From the NCBI RefSeq assembly GCF_014697425.1, contig NZ_JACJRU010000051.1, positions 1-52,098 of the forward strand: 52,098 bases of DNA. Direction: 5' to 3'. The position numbers were made by a program, and so were the translations under genes. The stretch is from Nostoc sp. FACHB-110. Its GTDB lineage: Bacteria > Cyanobacteriota > Cyanobacteriia > Cyanobacteriales > Nostocaceae. How positions within the stretch are numbered: position 1 is the stretch's first letter; each line of letters opens with the position of its first letter. Below, in pieces: positions 25,557-35,019 of this stretch. Below the pieces are notes generated by a model. The model was not told where the DNA came from and did no database searches. It was given only the letters and a program-made list of their open reading frames with translations.

Positions 25557-25810
25557 CCGAAAATGCAAGCTAATCGCTTGTTGAAAATAACTGTGGTTTT
25601 TTATCCAAAACTATAAAACGTTAACTTTTTTAAATAGACACACGGCTATCAAAGACTACCGTGCTGCCTAGCTTTTTTATCTTTTCCTTAATTATACTTT
25701 ATAAAAGTACAAAATATTTTTGTGAGTTAGGGATTAGAGGAGAGAAGCTAGGGGCTAGGAATTAGGAAAGTTTAGGTAGACTAGTCCAGCACAAAAAGAT
25801 AATTACCCAT

Positions 25811-25848
25811 TCACCCCTAACCCCTAACCTCTAGCCTCTAACCCCTAT
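25811..25848. repeat. CCCCTAACCCCTAACC short tandem repeat
   Basis: CACCCCTAACCCCTAACCTC continues to the stop codon of the aminopeptidase gene. A reversed complement of the same motif type (GGGATTAGAGG, GGGGCTAGG) lies at about 25731-25765 in the same gap, so the two could pair. Confidence 0.55.
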
Positions 25849-28430
25849 TTCGACTTCGCCTCTAAATCTTCTAAGCGGCTTTTGAGTTCTTGGTTTTGTT
25901 GCTTGAGTTGGTCTAATTCCTCGCGCAATTGACGCAAAGCCGTTTCTGGGCCGATATGCTTTTGGACATTGCCAATTTCTTCATCAGCATAACGGCGCAC
26001 GCGTCCGTCGGGGGTTTGGTCAGAAAGTGCGCGCAAAATGCCAATTGCTTTCGGTGTCTGCATCTGTCCTAAGGAAGCAACTACCGCCATTTGAGTTAAA
26101 AAGAAAGTTTCTTTGGCAAGTTCAGCTAATCTATCTAAAATCCGTTCTAGGTTGACAGGGGTTTGACCGACGGAAATCTTGCCTAAAGCCCGAATTGCTG
26201 GTAAACGTAAGGCTTGGGGAACTCCCAGTTTTGTGTATTCTAAAAGTAGATTTAAAGCTGCTTCTGAGGTTTTAAGTTCAGCTAAACCAGCAACAGCACC
26301 AGCACGGACTACTTCATTCCAACCTGCTTTTTCTTCTAAAACAGACTTCAGCAGTTTGATGGCTTTTTCTTCTTTGGGCTTTTCGTCTAGATTAGCAGCT
26401 GCGATCGCCCCAATGGCACGGGCGGCGGCGGCTTCTACATAGTAACTGCGATCGCCTTCTTGCACTACCTCTTTCACAGCCTTATAACTATCATGGGTTT
26501 TGATAGTCGCTAATGCTGTAACTACAGCACGACGTACGTAAGGATTTTTATCTTTTAACCCAGCGACTAACCCATCAAAAGCTTGGTCTAACTTGACTTC
26601 GGCCAATTGTTTCGCTACTTCTACCCGCACACCCCAAAATGGATCGTTTTTCAGTGACTTTGATAAGGCTTTGGTCGCTTCTAAACCACCTTTTTTCGCT
26701 AAAGCCCCAGCCGCATAAATCCGAGAAAGTGGGTCTGGGTCAAATTCTAACTGTGCTTTTAACTCTGGAACTGGATATTCCAAAGCAACAGTTTTGAGGA
26801 AATGATTACCGACATCAAAGCTAATAAAATCAGGTTTGGCTGATAGGGGGAAATAAAAACTTTGTTCGTGTTCGTGTACTCGGACTGTGAAAGTGCTGAG
26901 TTTTTCAGTGGAACCTTTTTGAACGTAGCCAAAGCCAATGGGAATTTTCAGGTCAAATAAATTTTTACTGTTCTTGTTATCGGCTTGGGTTTGAGTAACT
27001 GTGACCTTGGCTAAATTTGCATTGCCATCCCAAGAATAAGCCACTTTAAAATCAGGATGACCGCCACGATAAACGTATTGGTCGAATAGGAAAGCTAAAT
27101 TTCGTCCTGTAGCTTTATCAATGGCGCGGAGTAAGTCTACTGTCTCCACAGTTTTATGGGCGTTATCTTGCACAAAGGTATGAATGGCGTGCCAAAATAA
27201 TTCTTCGCCCAATTCCGCCCGAATCATGTGATAAACACAAGACCCTTTTTCGTAGATGTGGCGGTCATAAAGTTCAATGGCTTCCCGATAAACATGAGTC
27301 ACCATTGGCCTACGGTAGCGGCTGCTATCTTCGCTTAAATAACTCCGCGCTTCTATTAAACGATAGTATGCGGCTTCTTCTGCACTATACTCATGTTCCG
27401 TCCACATCACCTCGGAGTAAGAAGCCATTCCTTCTTTAATCCAAGCATGAGACCAATGCTTAATTACCAACAAATCACCAAACCACTGGTGTGCTAGTTC
27501 GTGGACAACTAAACTTTCGGTGTTGCGGTTATCATAGACGGCGCGTTCATCTAAAAGACAACGGTCTGTTAATAAGGTGGTGGAAGTATTTTCCATCCCG
27601 CCAAAGATAAAGTCATCAACGCAAACTTGAGCATATTTAGGAAAAGGATATGGATAACCATACTTTTCGCTCAAAAATTCGACCATGCGGGGAGTTTTCC
27701 CCATACTGCGTTTAGCGTCTTCTTCCCGGCTTTTTTCTACGTAGTAGGTTACGGGTTTACCTTTCCACTCATCTCGAATTTCGGCAAAGTCACCGACAGC
27801 TAAAGTCATCAAATAGGTAGGATGAATTTGCTGTTGTGACCAATGATAAATTTTGTCGTTTCCTTCTGCGGCGGTGTCAATTAATTCACCGTTGGAAATG
27901 GCTACTAATGGTTTAGGAACCCGGACGCGAATTTCCGAAGTTGATAGTTGTCCGGGATAGTCAAAACAGGGAAACCAAAAACGCGAGTCTTCGTCTTCTC
28001 CTTGAGTCCAGACTTGGGTGGGTTTGTGGGGATAGTGTTTGTCTGGTTGGATAAAATAGATACCACGTTGGGGTTTTTCAGCTGAATATGCGATCGCAAT
28101 TAATATTTTTTTGCCCAGTTGAGTTGGTTGCGAAAGTTGAATCGAAAGCTGTTCGCCGTCATAGTCAAACTTCTGCACCACCTCATCGACTTGTACAGAC
28201 TGGATATTTAAGTTAACTGCATCCAGCGTTAAGCGCTCAATTCCACTGCGGACTGGTGCGAGACGAATACTACAACTGCCGTGATAACTTTGTTTGGGAA
28301 TATCTAGATGTAAATCAAGAAAAATATGTTCAACTTGTCCAGGGCGATCGGGGTTATAGTGTGGTCTAGCTCCTGGTAACTCAAAAGATTTGTGTCCGTT
28401 GCTTTCTGTATCAAAATAATAATTCGACAT
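25845..28430 (-). CDS. M1 family metallo-aminopeptidase with HEAT-like and coiled-coil C-terminus
   Basis: This 861-residue zinc aminopeptidase of the M1 (aminopeptidase N) family has the exopeptidase motif GGMEN (277-281), the zinc site HELAHQW (310-316) and the third ligand Glu333 in WIKEGMASYSE. The N-terminal beta-saddle is residues 25-215. From about 560 the protein differs from PepN. It continues as alpha-alpha repeats of HEAT type (DPLSRIYAAGALAKKGGLEA; NPYVRRAVVTALATIKTHDS; VVRAGAVAGLAELKTSEAAL) and ends in a short coiled coil (LRQLREELDQLKQQNQELKS). There is no signal peptide, so it is probably cytosolic. The repeat tail may recruit substrates or partners. Confidence 0.93.
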   Translation of the reverse strand: MSNYYFDTESNGHKSFELPGARPHYNPDRPGQVEHIFLDLHLDIPKQSYHGSCSIRLAPVRSGIERLTLDAVNLNIQSVQVDEVVQKFDYDGEQLSIQLSQPTQLGKKILIAIAYSAEKPQRGIYFIQPDKHYPHKPTQVWTQGEDEDSRFWFPCFDYPGQLSTSEIRVRVPKPLVAISNGELIDTAAEGNDKIYHWSQQQIHPTYLMTLAVGDFAEIRDEWKGKPVTYYVEKSREEDAKRSMGKTPRMVEFLSEKYGYPYPFPKYAQVCVDDFIFGGMENTSTTLLTDRCLLDERAVYDNRNTESLVVHELAHQWFGDLLVIKHWSHAWIKEGMASYSEVMWTEHEYSAEEAAYYRLIEARSYLSEDSSRYRRPMVTHVYREAIELYDRHIYEKGSCVYHMIRAELGEELFWHAIHTFVQDNAHKTVETVDLLRAIDKATGRNLAFLFDQYVYRGGHPDFKVAYSWDGNANLAKVTVTQTQADNKNSKNLFDLKIPIGFGYVQKGSTEKLSTFTVRVHEHEQSFYFPLSAKPDFISFDVGNHFLKTVALEYPVPELKAQLEFDPDPLSRIYAAGALAKKGGLEATKALSKSLKNDPFWGVRVEVAKQLAEVKLDQAFDGLVAGLKDKNPYVRRAVVTALATIKTHDSYKAVKEVVQEGDRSYYVEAAAARAIGAIAAANLDEKPKEEKAIKLLKSVLEEKAGWNEVVRAGAVAGLAELKTSEAALNLLLEYTKLGVPQALRLPAIRALGKISVGQTPVNLERILDRLAELAKETFFLTQMAVVASLGQMQTPKAIGILRALSDQTPDGRVRRYADEEIGNVQKHIGPETALRQLREELDQLKQQNQELKSRLEDLEAKSK

Positions 28431-28890
28431 TGATGCTGATTGGCCTTTTAATCCTAAAAAATTTGACTAAATATTTAAGAGAATAATCCTATTTGCTTGG
28501 GGTGGTAAATCAAAATAGTGGATAGGTGCTATGCAATTTTTGCAATGTTTGAAAGATTATCGTTAATCTTTCTGGGTTGGATGTAGAAATTTTAGCCCGA
28601 TGTAAATTTTCATTGAGTACAAATACTCGCCCATTTTTCTCTAGCTTAGAATAGCGTGCTGCATTCCCACAAGACATCCTTCGAGATGAATAATAATTCC
28701 GCTTACGGATTTGGCTCTCATCTCATTGAAGTATTTGTTTGGAGTTCTTTTTGCTGTTTGCCTGTAAATTTACTAAATTCTAACAGTGAAATCCGAAGAA
28801 ATCGTGAAGTTTTTGCATAATTCCGAGAACTCAACAATGACGTTTTTACTCAGCTTGGTAAAAATTTGAGGAAAATATAGGAAAATTACA
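28431..28890. other. Divergent intergenic region
   Basis: This 460-bp region separates the divergent aminopeptidase and DUF3352 genes and must hold both promoters. It is AT-rich. I see no repeat, strong hairpin or small gene in it. Confidence 0.5.
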
Positions 28891-30588
28891 ATGCCTGAAC
28901 GTAAGTCAAATTTTTTATTGCCTGCAATTGGCGCAGTTGTAGCGATTGTAGGAGGCGTAGCCGTCTATACATATGTATTTAAAGGCCCTTCTGGAGACAG
29001 CGCAGGTGCTTTAAGCAGTGCTAAATTAGTACCCGCTTCGGCACTCATGGCTACTTATGTCACCACAGATCCACAAGCTTGGGCTAAGTTACAAGAGTTT
29101 GGCACTCCTGAAGCACAAAAGTTATTAACCAAAAGTTTAGATGACTTGAATAAAAATGCGTTTCAAGGCAGTGATATTAGTTATGAGAAAGATATCAAAC
29201 CTTGGATTGGTGGGATTATGATCGCGGTTTTACCACCAAATCAGACTAAACCGACTCAATTTAATAATGGTGTCAGTGGTAATCCAGAAATACCGCCAGT
29301 TATTCAACCGCAACAAGAGGCAAATGTCTTATTAGTGGTGGGGATCAAAGATAAATTAACAGCTTTAAATTTTGCTAATAAATTAAAAACTCAAAAAGGA
29401 GTGAAAAGTCAGGAAACTGACTATAAAGGCGAAAAAATTACGGAAACTATCGAAAATAACAAGTCTACCTATAGTGTAGTTGTTAATAACAGCTATTTGC
29501 TCTTAGCTCCACAAAAGCAATCTGTAGAAAAAGCAATTGATACTTATAAAGGTCAGGCTTCTTTTGCTACGAAAGAAGATGCTAATAGTCTTTTTGCTAA
29601 AGGAATTAATTTGCAAAACACTTTGGCTCAAATTTATGTACCAGACTATACAGGGATGGTACAGCAATTAGCAGCCGCTAATCCTCAAGCCAGACAACTA
29701 CCGCCACAAGCTTTGGCGCAATTAAAACAAGTAAAATCAATGGTAGCAGGTGTTGGCGTTGACGATAAAGGATTACGAGTCAAAGCGATCGCTAATTTAG
29801 ATCCGCAACTAAACAAATTTCAGTATCAAAATACGCCTGCTAAAATATTGGCGCAATTTCCCAGCGATACCTTTGCTTTAGTAAGTGGTAACGGAATTAG
29901 CCGTGGCTGGCAAACATTTGTGGAACAGTCCAAAGACTATCCCGACATTCAGCAAGGGTTACAGCAAGTACGCGCTCAGATGAAATTTGTCAATCTTGAC
30001 TTAGATAAAGATATTTTTGGCTGGATGGATGGAGAATTTGGCTTTGCTGCGATTCCATCTAATCAAGGTGTATTAGCAAATGTTGGTTTTGGTGGTGCTT
30101 TTATATTTGATACCAGCGATCGCAAAACAGCAGAAGCCACCTTTACTAAACTTGATAATCTAGCCAAAGCCCAAAGAATCAACATTGCTACCAGAAATAT
30201 TGGCGGTAAAGATGTCACAGAATGGCAGATACCCCAACAAGGCGCATTATTATCTCACGGTTGGTTAGACCAAGATACCGTCTTTTTAGCTGTTGGCGGC
30301 CCGGTTGCTGAGGCTGTAGCAACGTCTAATGGCAAAAGTTTAGATAAAAGCGACACCTTTAAAGCAGTCACAGGTTCATTGCAGCAGCCTAACGGTGGCT
30401 ACTTCTATTTAGATATGGATAAAACCGTGACTCTAGTTAATCGTTTTGCTACCCAAGGTAGACCAATTCCCCCAGAAACTAGTGCTGTCTTAAATTCGAT
30501 TCGCGGTTTTGCTGCAACTGCTACCAGTCCTGATAAATCAACCAGTCAATTAGAAATACTCTTGGCCTTAAAACCTAGTCAAAAATAG
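28891..30588 (+). CDS. DUF3352 domain protein, membrane-anchored
   Basis: This 565-residue protein starts with a basic stretch and one membrane segment (FLLPAIGAVVAIVGGVAVYT, about 8-27). A long globular part on the outer side then matches the cyanobacterial DUF3352 family: VPASALMATYVTTDPQAWAK, YEKDIKPWIGGIMIAVLPP, LVVGIKDKLTALNFANKL, and FGWMDGEFGFAAIP later. The fold appears to be two similar alpha-beta halves. DUF3352 has no established function. No partner gene lies beside it. Confidence 0.85.
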   Translation: MPERKSNFLLPAIGAVVAIVGGVAVYTYVFKGPSGDSAGALSSAKLVPASALMATYVTTDPQAWAKLQEFGTPEAQKLLTKSLDDLNKNAFQGSDISYEKDIKPWIGGIMIAVLPPNQTKPTQFNNGVSGNPEIPPVIQPQQEANVLLVVGIKDKLTALNFANKLKTQKGVKSQETDYKGEKITETIENNKSTYSVVVNNSYLLLAPQKQSVEKAIDTYKGQASFATKEDANSLFAKGINLQNTLAQIYVPDYTGMVQQLAAANPQARQLPPQALAQLKQVKSMVAGVGVDDKGLRVKAIANLDPQLNKFQYQNTPAKILAQFPSDTFALVSGNGISRGWQTFVEQSKDYPDIQQGLQQVRAQMKFVNLDLDKDIFGWMDGEFGFAAIPSNQGVLANVGFGGAFIFDTSDRKTAEATFTKLDNLAKAQRINIATRNIGGKDVTEWQIPQQGALLSHGWLDQDTVFLAVGGPVAEAVATSNGKSLDKSDTFKAVTGSLQQPNGGYFYLDMDKTVTLVNRFATQGRPIPPETSAVLNSIRGFAATATSPDKSTSQLEILLALKPSQK

Positions 30589-30709
30589 ACATTCAAAGGG
30601 GAAAGGGGGCAAGCAGAACAAGAGTTTTTTCTGGCTTTTGCCCCGCGTACTTGATAAAACCGCGGCAATTTAACTTTAAATGTTGTGCCTTTTCCAGTCC
30701 CCAATGATA

Positions 30710-31948
30710 TTACGCTGATTTACTAAAAATTCGATAGTAAAGCCAGGTACTCGTTTCCTTAATGGGGAATAGTAAATAAGTTAAAGGATTGATAGCCACA
30801 ATAATATTGCGGAAGTCGCGTTTTGCGAAAAAGATAATTGCACTAGCTACTTGTGAGGCTGACATAACACCATAGGGGTTAAGTTGGCTTTTAAATGGGC
30901 CAAGAATTAATTTCCGAATGATGCAATTTCCTTCCAGGCGTTTTAGCGTGATGATATCGCCTAATGTGCGTTTGCTCAATTCATAAAGAGGACTTAGGGC
31001 TGGTGAGACTTCCGCTTCGGAAGTATTCACCCAGATTTCTTTTGTGGCTTTATCTTGCGGCCCTGTCACGGTTGACATAAACACATCGATTAACCGCAAT
31101 GCCGAAAAGGTATTGACTTCGTAGGAAGAGTTGATGGCTTGAGAGGTGCGATCGCCATAAACATTAATCCCGTGATTAATAATTAAAATATCTACTTTCT
31201 CTAATTTATCCCGCAGTTGCGACTCATTCCCCAACTCCCAAGCAAGCACAGTTACCCCCGCTTGGGTAGCAAATTTATCAGGATTAGTCGTTAAAGCTAA
31301 AACCTTAGCATTGTGTTTAAGCAGTTCCGTGGTTAATGCTTGGCCTAAACTGCCAGATGCGCCAGTCAAAGCAACAGTTTTACCCTTGAGCGAAAGTCCT
31401 GTACCCAGAATTTTATCCACTAGCGGAAACACCCCACTGTAATAAGCATTCACATCATCAAAATGATGTCGCCAATGATAAGCACGATTTACCAACCAAA
31501 CCGAAGGAATCACTTCTAAAGAACCTGGTAAGTGATTAAAATCTGTCTCTACTTTCCCGAAAAAATATCGCACCGATGCCCCATACAAAAAGGTCAAAGC
31601 ATAAGCTACCCCTATCCATAATCCCCATTGGTGAATTAATAAAGCAACTACCGTCAAAATCACTACCAACAAAATCGACTCTACAATGTCGTGGTAAAGC
31701 TGGGACTCTTGGTAAATCTTCGGCGACACTATTGATAAATCTCGACGATAAGCTGCATGATGCTTGTTGTGCCATTTAGCTAGCCAAACTACTTGATGAC
31801 ACAAAGCATGGTAAATGTCCCTTAGCACCTCCGCTAGTAACAGAGAAAAAACTGCCCAAGCAGAAAACTGTACAGCATTTATCAATAACCAATCCATCTG
31901 TAAATTTGTTTTAAATCCAGTCCAGCTTTGCATTAGCATCTTGATCAT
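30710..31948 (-). CDS. Fused sterol desaturase-like / short-chain dehydrogenase protein
   Basis: This 412-residue fusion has an N-terminal half (1-180) that is a membrane di-iron hydroxylase-like domain. Its histidine clusters are in HALCHQVVWLAKWHNKHH and YHWRHHFDDVNAYY, and membrane helices lie between them. The second half (from about 185) starts with GKTVALTGASGSLGQALT, an NAD(P)-binding SDR domain, with IINHGINVYG in the NAG position and LSPLYELSKRTLGDI holding a Tyr and Lys. The same fusion is known in other cyanobacteria, where it is annotated as bifunctional sterol desaturase/short-chain dehydrogenase. The substrate is unknown. The two domains suggest hydroxylation or desaturation coupled to oxidation or reduction of one lipid. 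Confidence 0.88.
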   Translation of the reverse strand: MIKMLMQSWTGFKTNLQMDWLLINAVQFSAWAVFSLLLAEVLRDIYHALCHQVVWLAKWHNKHHAAYRRDLSIVSPKIYQESQLYHDIVESILLVVILTVVALLIHQWGLWIGVAYALTFLYGASVRYFFGKVETDFNHLPGSLEVIPSVWLVNRAYHWRHHFDDVNAYYSGVFPLVDKILGTGLSLKGKTVALTGASGSLGQALTTELLKHNAKVLALTTNPDKFATQAGVTVLAWELGNESQLRDKLEKVDILIINHGINVYGDRTSQAINSSYEVNTFSALRLIDVFMSTVTGPQDKATKEIWVNTSEAEVSPALSPLYELSKRTLGDIITLKRLEGNCIIRKLILGPFKSQLNPYGVMSASQVASAIIFFAKRDFRNIIVAINPLTYLLFPIKETSTWLYYRIFSKSA

Positions 31949-32146
31949 ATTTTTCAGTCTGCCATTATCTTAATCAATCTTTATATTCCGATAAGAATGG
32001 CAAACTTTGGTGCAGTAAATCAGAAATTTGGAATTGGTTCAGACTTCTGCTTGGGCAAAGACGCATTTATGTGTAATTCAGTACTTAAAGCAAAATCAAA
32101 ATTTTGAGATTAAAAGGTAAAAATTATCACTCCATGTATTCACTAT

Positions 32147-32398
32147 TTAGACTAGTGCATCTTTAACTCCAATCCAGCCCGTAATTTTGTTTTGAGAACT
32201 GGTATAAGTTGTAGCTTGTACATTTTCTCTCAGTTGAGATGTGCTAGGTAGTTCTTCTTTGATACCTCTATTTAACAAACCAGCAAGATGACAAGACAAC
32301 ACAGGCATATCTTGCCAACAGTGACGACAAAACCAAGTAATTTCGGAACCGCGAACTTGTTGTAAAAGTACTTCAGAGCAGCAAAGACAGTAATTCAT
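32147..32398 (-). CDS. Small zinc-ribbon protein, function unknown
   Basis: This 83-residue protein has an N-terminal zinc-ribbon-like set of cysteines, CLCCS near residue 4 and FCRHCWQDM near residue 28, forming CxxC...CxxC, followed by a polar tail. Such small ribbon proteins are common in cyanobacteria without known function. The Cys spacing is the main evidence that the frame is real. It lies 198 bp upstream of the desaturase fusion on the same strand. Confidence 0.65.
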   Translation of the reverse strand: MNYCLCCSEVLLQQVRGSEITWFCRHCWQDMPVLSCHLAGLLNRGIKEELPSTSQLRENVQATTYTSSQNKITGWIGVKDALV

Positions 32399-32977
32399 AT
32401 TTTTCTAAAGCAATTGATATAAAGGGGTTTTAAAAAACAGCCCAGCCACTTGATTAACTTGTTGTCACTCAAATAGCTGTCTACACCTACGAGGATAGTT
32501 AGCAAATCTGAGGAATTTGTGAAGAAGATAACATTATTCAATTATTCGTAATATTTATACATTAAAGTCTGAGTATTAACACTAAGATATTGTGATTAAA
32601 TTTTACTTTTACTCACAGTGAAAGTGAGCAACATTACCTGACCAATAACAGGCTAATAGTTGGATAGCCGTGGCAGCAGAGTATTAAGCTAGTAATGTCC
32701 TCAGTACTATCCTCAATAGTAAATAGATGTAACGCATATACAAAATGTTAAGTTGTTTGTAAATTATGAGTAGTGGAGTGTCAATTATCCTGATGAAATT
32801 TATCAACTGCTGATGGCAATAGTTAAGCAAAAGTCTATTTTTTCTCTTCTTCTTCAGTCCCAATTTATTGGTTGTCATAACAACAATCATTAATTTGTCT
32901 TGCTGTTAAATTTAGCAATGTTCAGGAAAAAATATATTTAATAATTGGCAGATTTTTATTTATTCAAGATTAGCAAA
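32399..32977. other. AT-rich intergenic region
   Basis: The region separates the divergent zinc-ribbon and acetyltransferase genes. It is AT-rich, with no palindromic repeat of the families seen elsewhere. A 68-codon minus-strand frame at 32684-32890 has a basic, low-complexity product and I do not call it a gene. Confidence 0.5.
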
Positions 32978-33487
32978 ATGGCATCACTAGAAACATTTGA
33001 TACTGACCGTTTATTTGCTGAACGTTTAAGATTTATTCATTTAAATGAACTCAATCAAATGCATCAAAATCATCAAGTTATGGCGACTTTAGGAGGAATT
33101 CGTTCGGATGAGGAGACACGCTTGTTTATTTTAAATAATTTGTATCATTGGCAAAGTCATGGCTTTGGTCTATGGGTATTTAGAGACAAAGTTACTAAGC
33201 AGTTTGTCGGTCGTGCTGGTCTCAGAAAAACAAATGTTGAAGGTAAAGCTGAAGTAGAATTAGCCTACGCTTTAATGGCTAAATTTTGGGGTCAAGGATT
33301 TGCCACTGAAATGGGGAGAAAAATTTTGCAAGTAGGTGTTAATTTACTGGGTTTGCAAGATATTATCTGTTTTACATTAACAAATAATCTTGCTTCAAAA
33401 AGAGTGATGGAAAAGCTAGGTTTTGAATACGAGCGTGAGATTATCCATGCTAATTTGCCGCATTTATTTTATCGTTTAAAAGTTTAA
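32978..33487 (+). CDS. GNAT N-acetyltransferase (RimJ/RimL type)
   Basis: This 169-residue acetyltransferase has the GNAT core: FWGQGFATEMGRKIL is the acetyl-CoA pyrophosphate loop (Q/RxxGxA type) and NLASKRVMEKLGFEYERE is the typical C-terminal segment of the RimJ/RimL group, which acetylates N-terminal or small-molecule amines. I chose the ATG at 32978 (MASLETFDTDRLF); a TTG at 32945 would add 11 residues. Its stop codon overlaps the next start by one base (TAATG), so it is translationally coupled to the MidA-type methyltransferase. Confidence 0.9.
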   Translation: MASLETFDTDRLFAERLRFIHLNELNQMHQNHQVMATLGGIRSDEETRLFILNNLYHWQSHGFGLWVFRDKVTKQFVGRAGLRKTNVEGKAEVELAYALMAKFWGQGFATEMGRKILQVGVNLLGLQDIICFTLTNNLASKRVMEKLGFEYEREIIHANLPHLFYRLKV

Positions 33488-34674
33488 TGATGAATTCTAA
33501 CTCCGCGCTGTGTGCCGCCATATCAGAACGTATTACTAACACTCTGCCAAAGCGAATTACCTTTGCAGAATATATGGATATGGTGCTATATCATCCAGAA
33601 TATGGCTACTATTCCAGCAAAGCTGTCAATATTGGGTTTAAAGGTGGGGATTTTTTCACTTCTGCTAGTCTTGGTGATGATTTTGGCGAATCACTAGCAG
33701 AACAATTTGTGCAAATGTGGGAGATTTTAGGACGACCAAAACCATTTTCGTTAGTAGAAATGGGAGCAGGTCAAGGCTTGTTAGCCATGCATATCCTCAA
33801 TTATTATCAATTACACTACCCAGATTTTTTGCAAGCATTAGATTATGTAATTGTGGAAAAGTCTCCCGGGTTAAGACAAGAACAACAACAAAGATTAGCA
33901 AAATTTTTTGTGCGTTGGTGCAACCTAGCAGAAATATCGAGTAATTCAATTGTTGGTTGTTTTTTTTCTAACGAATTGGTAGATGCTTTGCCAGTACATC
34001 AGTTTGTCTTAGAAGCGGGTGAATTTAAAGAAATTTATGTAACTATAGCAGCTGATTTAACTTCTCAAAGTCAACAACCAAGCCCATTTATGGAAGTAAC
34101 TGGGGAACCTTCAACACCTAAACTAAAAGAATACTTTGATTTAATTGGGATTGATTTATCTGTAAATTACCCAGATGGCTATCGCAGCGAAATTAATTTA
34201 GCGGCTATTGATTGGTTGAGTATAGTAGCAGACCGCTTGCAGCGCGGGTATGTGGTAACAGTTGATTATGGCTATATTGCTAGTCGCTACTATAACCCCA
34301 GGCGATCGCAAGGAACATTACAGTGCTACTATCAACATCGCTACCATGACAACCCTTATATCAATATTGGGCGACAAGATATCACCGCCCATGTTGACTT
34401 TACAGCCTTAGAACGTTGGGGTGAGCAGTGTGGTTTAACCAAAGTTGGGTTTACACAACAAGGTCTATTTTTGATGGCGTTGGGTTTGGGCGACAAAATT
34501 GCATCTTTGTCTTATCAAGAGATATCAATTGCCGAGTTGTTGCAACGCCGAGAATCACTCCACAAACTTATAGATCCCACAGGACTAGGTGGCTTTGGCG
34601 TTTTAGTGCAAAGCAAAGGACTGCACACTCAAGAAATTTCTCAACCCCTAAAAGGGCTATTTGTGCCAAAGTAA
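33487..34674 (+). CDS. SAM-dependent methyltransferase, MidA/NDUFAF7 family
   Basis: This 395-residue class I methyltransferase is of the DUF185 (MidA/NDUFAF7) family. It has the N-terminal signature ITFAEYMDMVLYHPEYGYY, SAM-binding LVEMGAGQGLLAMHIL (motif I), FFSNELVDALPVHQF and VTVDYGY. The eukaryotic homologue NDUFAF7 methylates an arginine of complex I subunit NDUFS2, so a role in maturing a protein (perhaps of NDH-1) is possible. This is inferred from the family only. It is coupled to the upstream GNAT gene by a one-base overlap. Confidence 0.9.
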   Translation: MMNSNSALCAAISERITNTLPKRITFAEYMDMVLYHPEYGYYSSKAVNIGFKGGDFFTSASLGDDFGESLAEQFVQMWEILGRPKPFSLVEMGAGQGLLAMHILNYYQLHYPDFLQALDYVIVEKSPGLRQEQQQRLAKFFVRWCNLAEISSNSIVGCFFSNELVDALPVHQFVLEAGEFKEIYVTIAADLTSQSQQPSPFMEVTGEPSTPKLKEYFDLIGIDLSVNYPDGYRSEINLAAIDWLSIVADRLQRGYVVTVDYGYIASRYYNPRRSQGTLQCYYQHRYHDNPYINIGRQDITAHVDFTALERWGEQCGLTKVGFTQQGLFLMALGLGDKIASLSYQEISIAELLQRRESLHKLIDPTGLGGFGVLVQSKGLHTQEISQPLKGLFVPK

Positions 34675-34780
34675 AAGTAAGGTGAAAAGTTAAAACTATC
34701 TATAGGTCTGCGGCATCCTGGTTATATGGACTAGCATAACTATTGATTACTGCGAAATCCTCTTTAGGAAAATCCTCACT

Positions 34781-34876
34781 ATGAGTACTCATGACTTGTT
34801 AATGCTAGTAATGCTGCTGACACCTGGTATTTTACTTTCTGTTGTCATTATGGTGACTTTTGCCGCAGGTGGTTGA
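34781..34876 (+). CDS. Candidate 31-residue single-helix membrane protein
   Basis: A short frame encodes MSTHDLLMLVMLLTPGIL followed by LSVVIMVTFAAGG. It has a polar N-terminus, one hydrophobic helix of about 22 residues and a short Gly tail, the design of small photosystem, cytochrome b6f and NDH-1 subunits. I cannot match it to a named subunit. It occupies the middle of the 345-bp gap between the MidA and dehydrogenase genes, which otherwise looks empty. The Shine-Dalgarno is weak (AGGA 12 nt upstream). Chance cannot be excluded. Confidence 0.4.
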   Translation: MSTHDLLMLVMLLTPGILLSVVIMVTFAAGG

Positions 34877-35019
34877 ATTTAGCATTTTTGGGCGAACTTG
34901 ATAGCTGAGAATAGCATCTTAAATCTCAAATCAATCTTCGCCCTTCAATTACAATCAAACGATAGAACCGCGATGTCTACACAAGGCTTCGCCTACGCTG
35001 TACCAAAGGAACGTGAACA

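Noticed and set aside
32684..32890. 68-codon minus-strand frame
   Set aside because: It sits in AT-rich DNA with a low-complexity product and no ribosome site.
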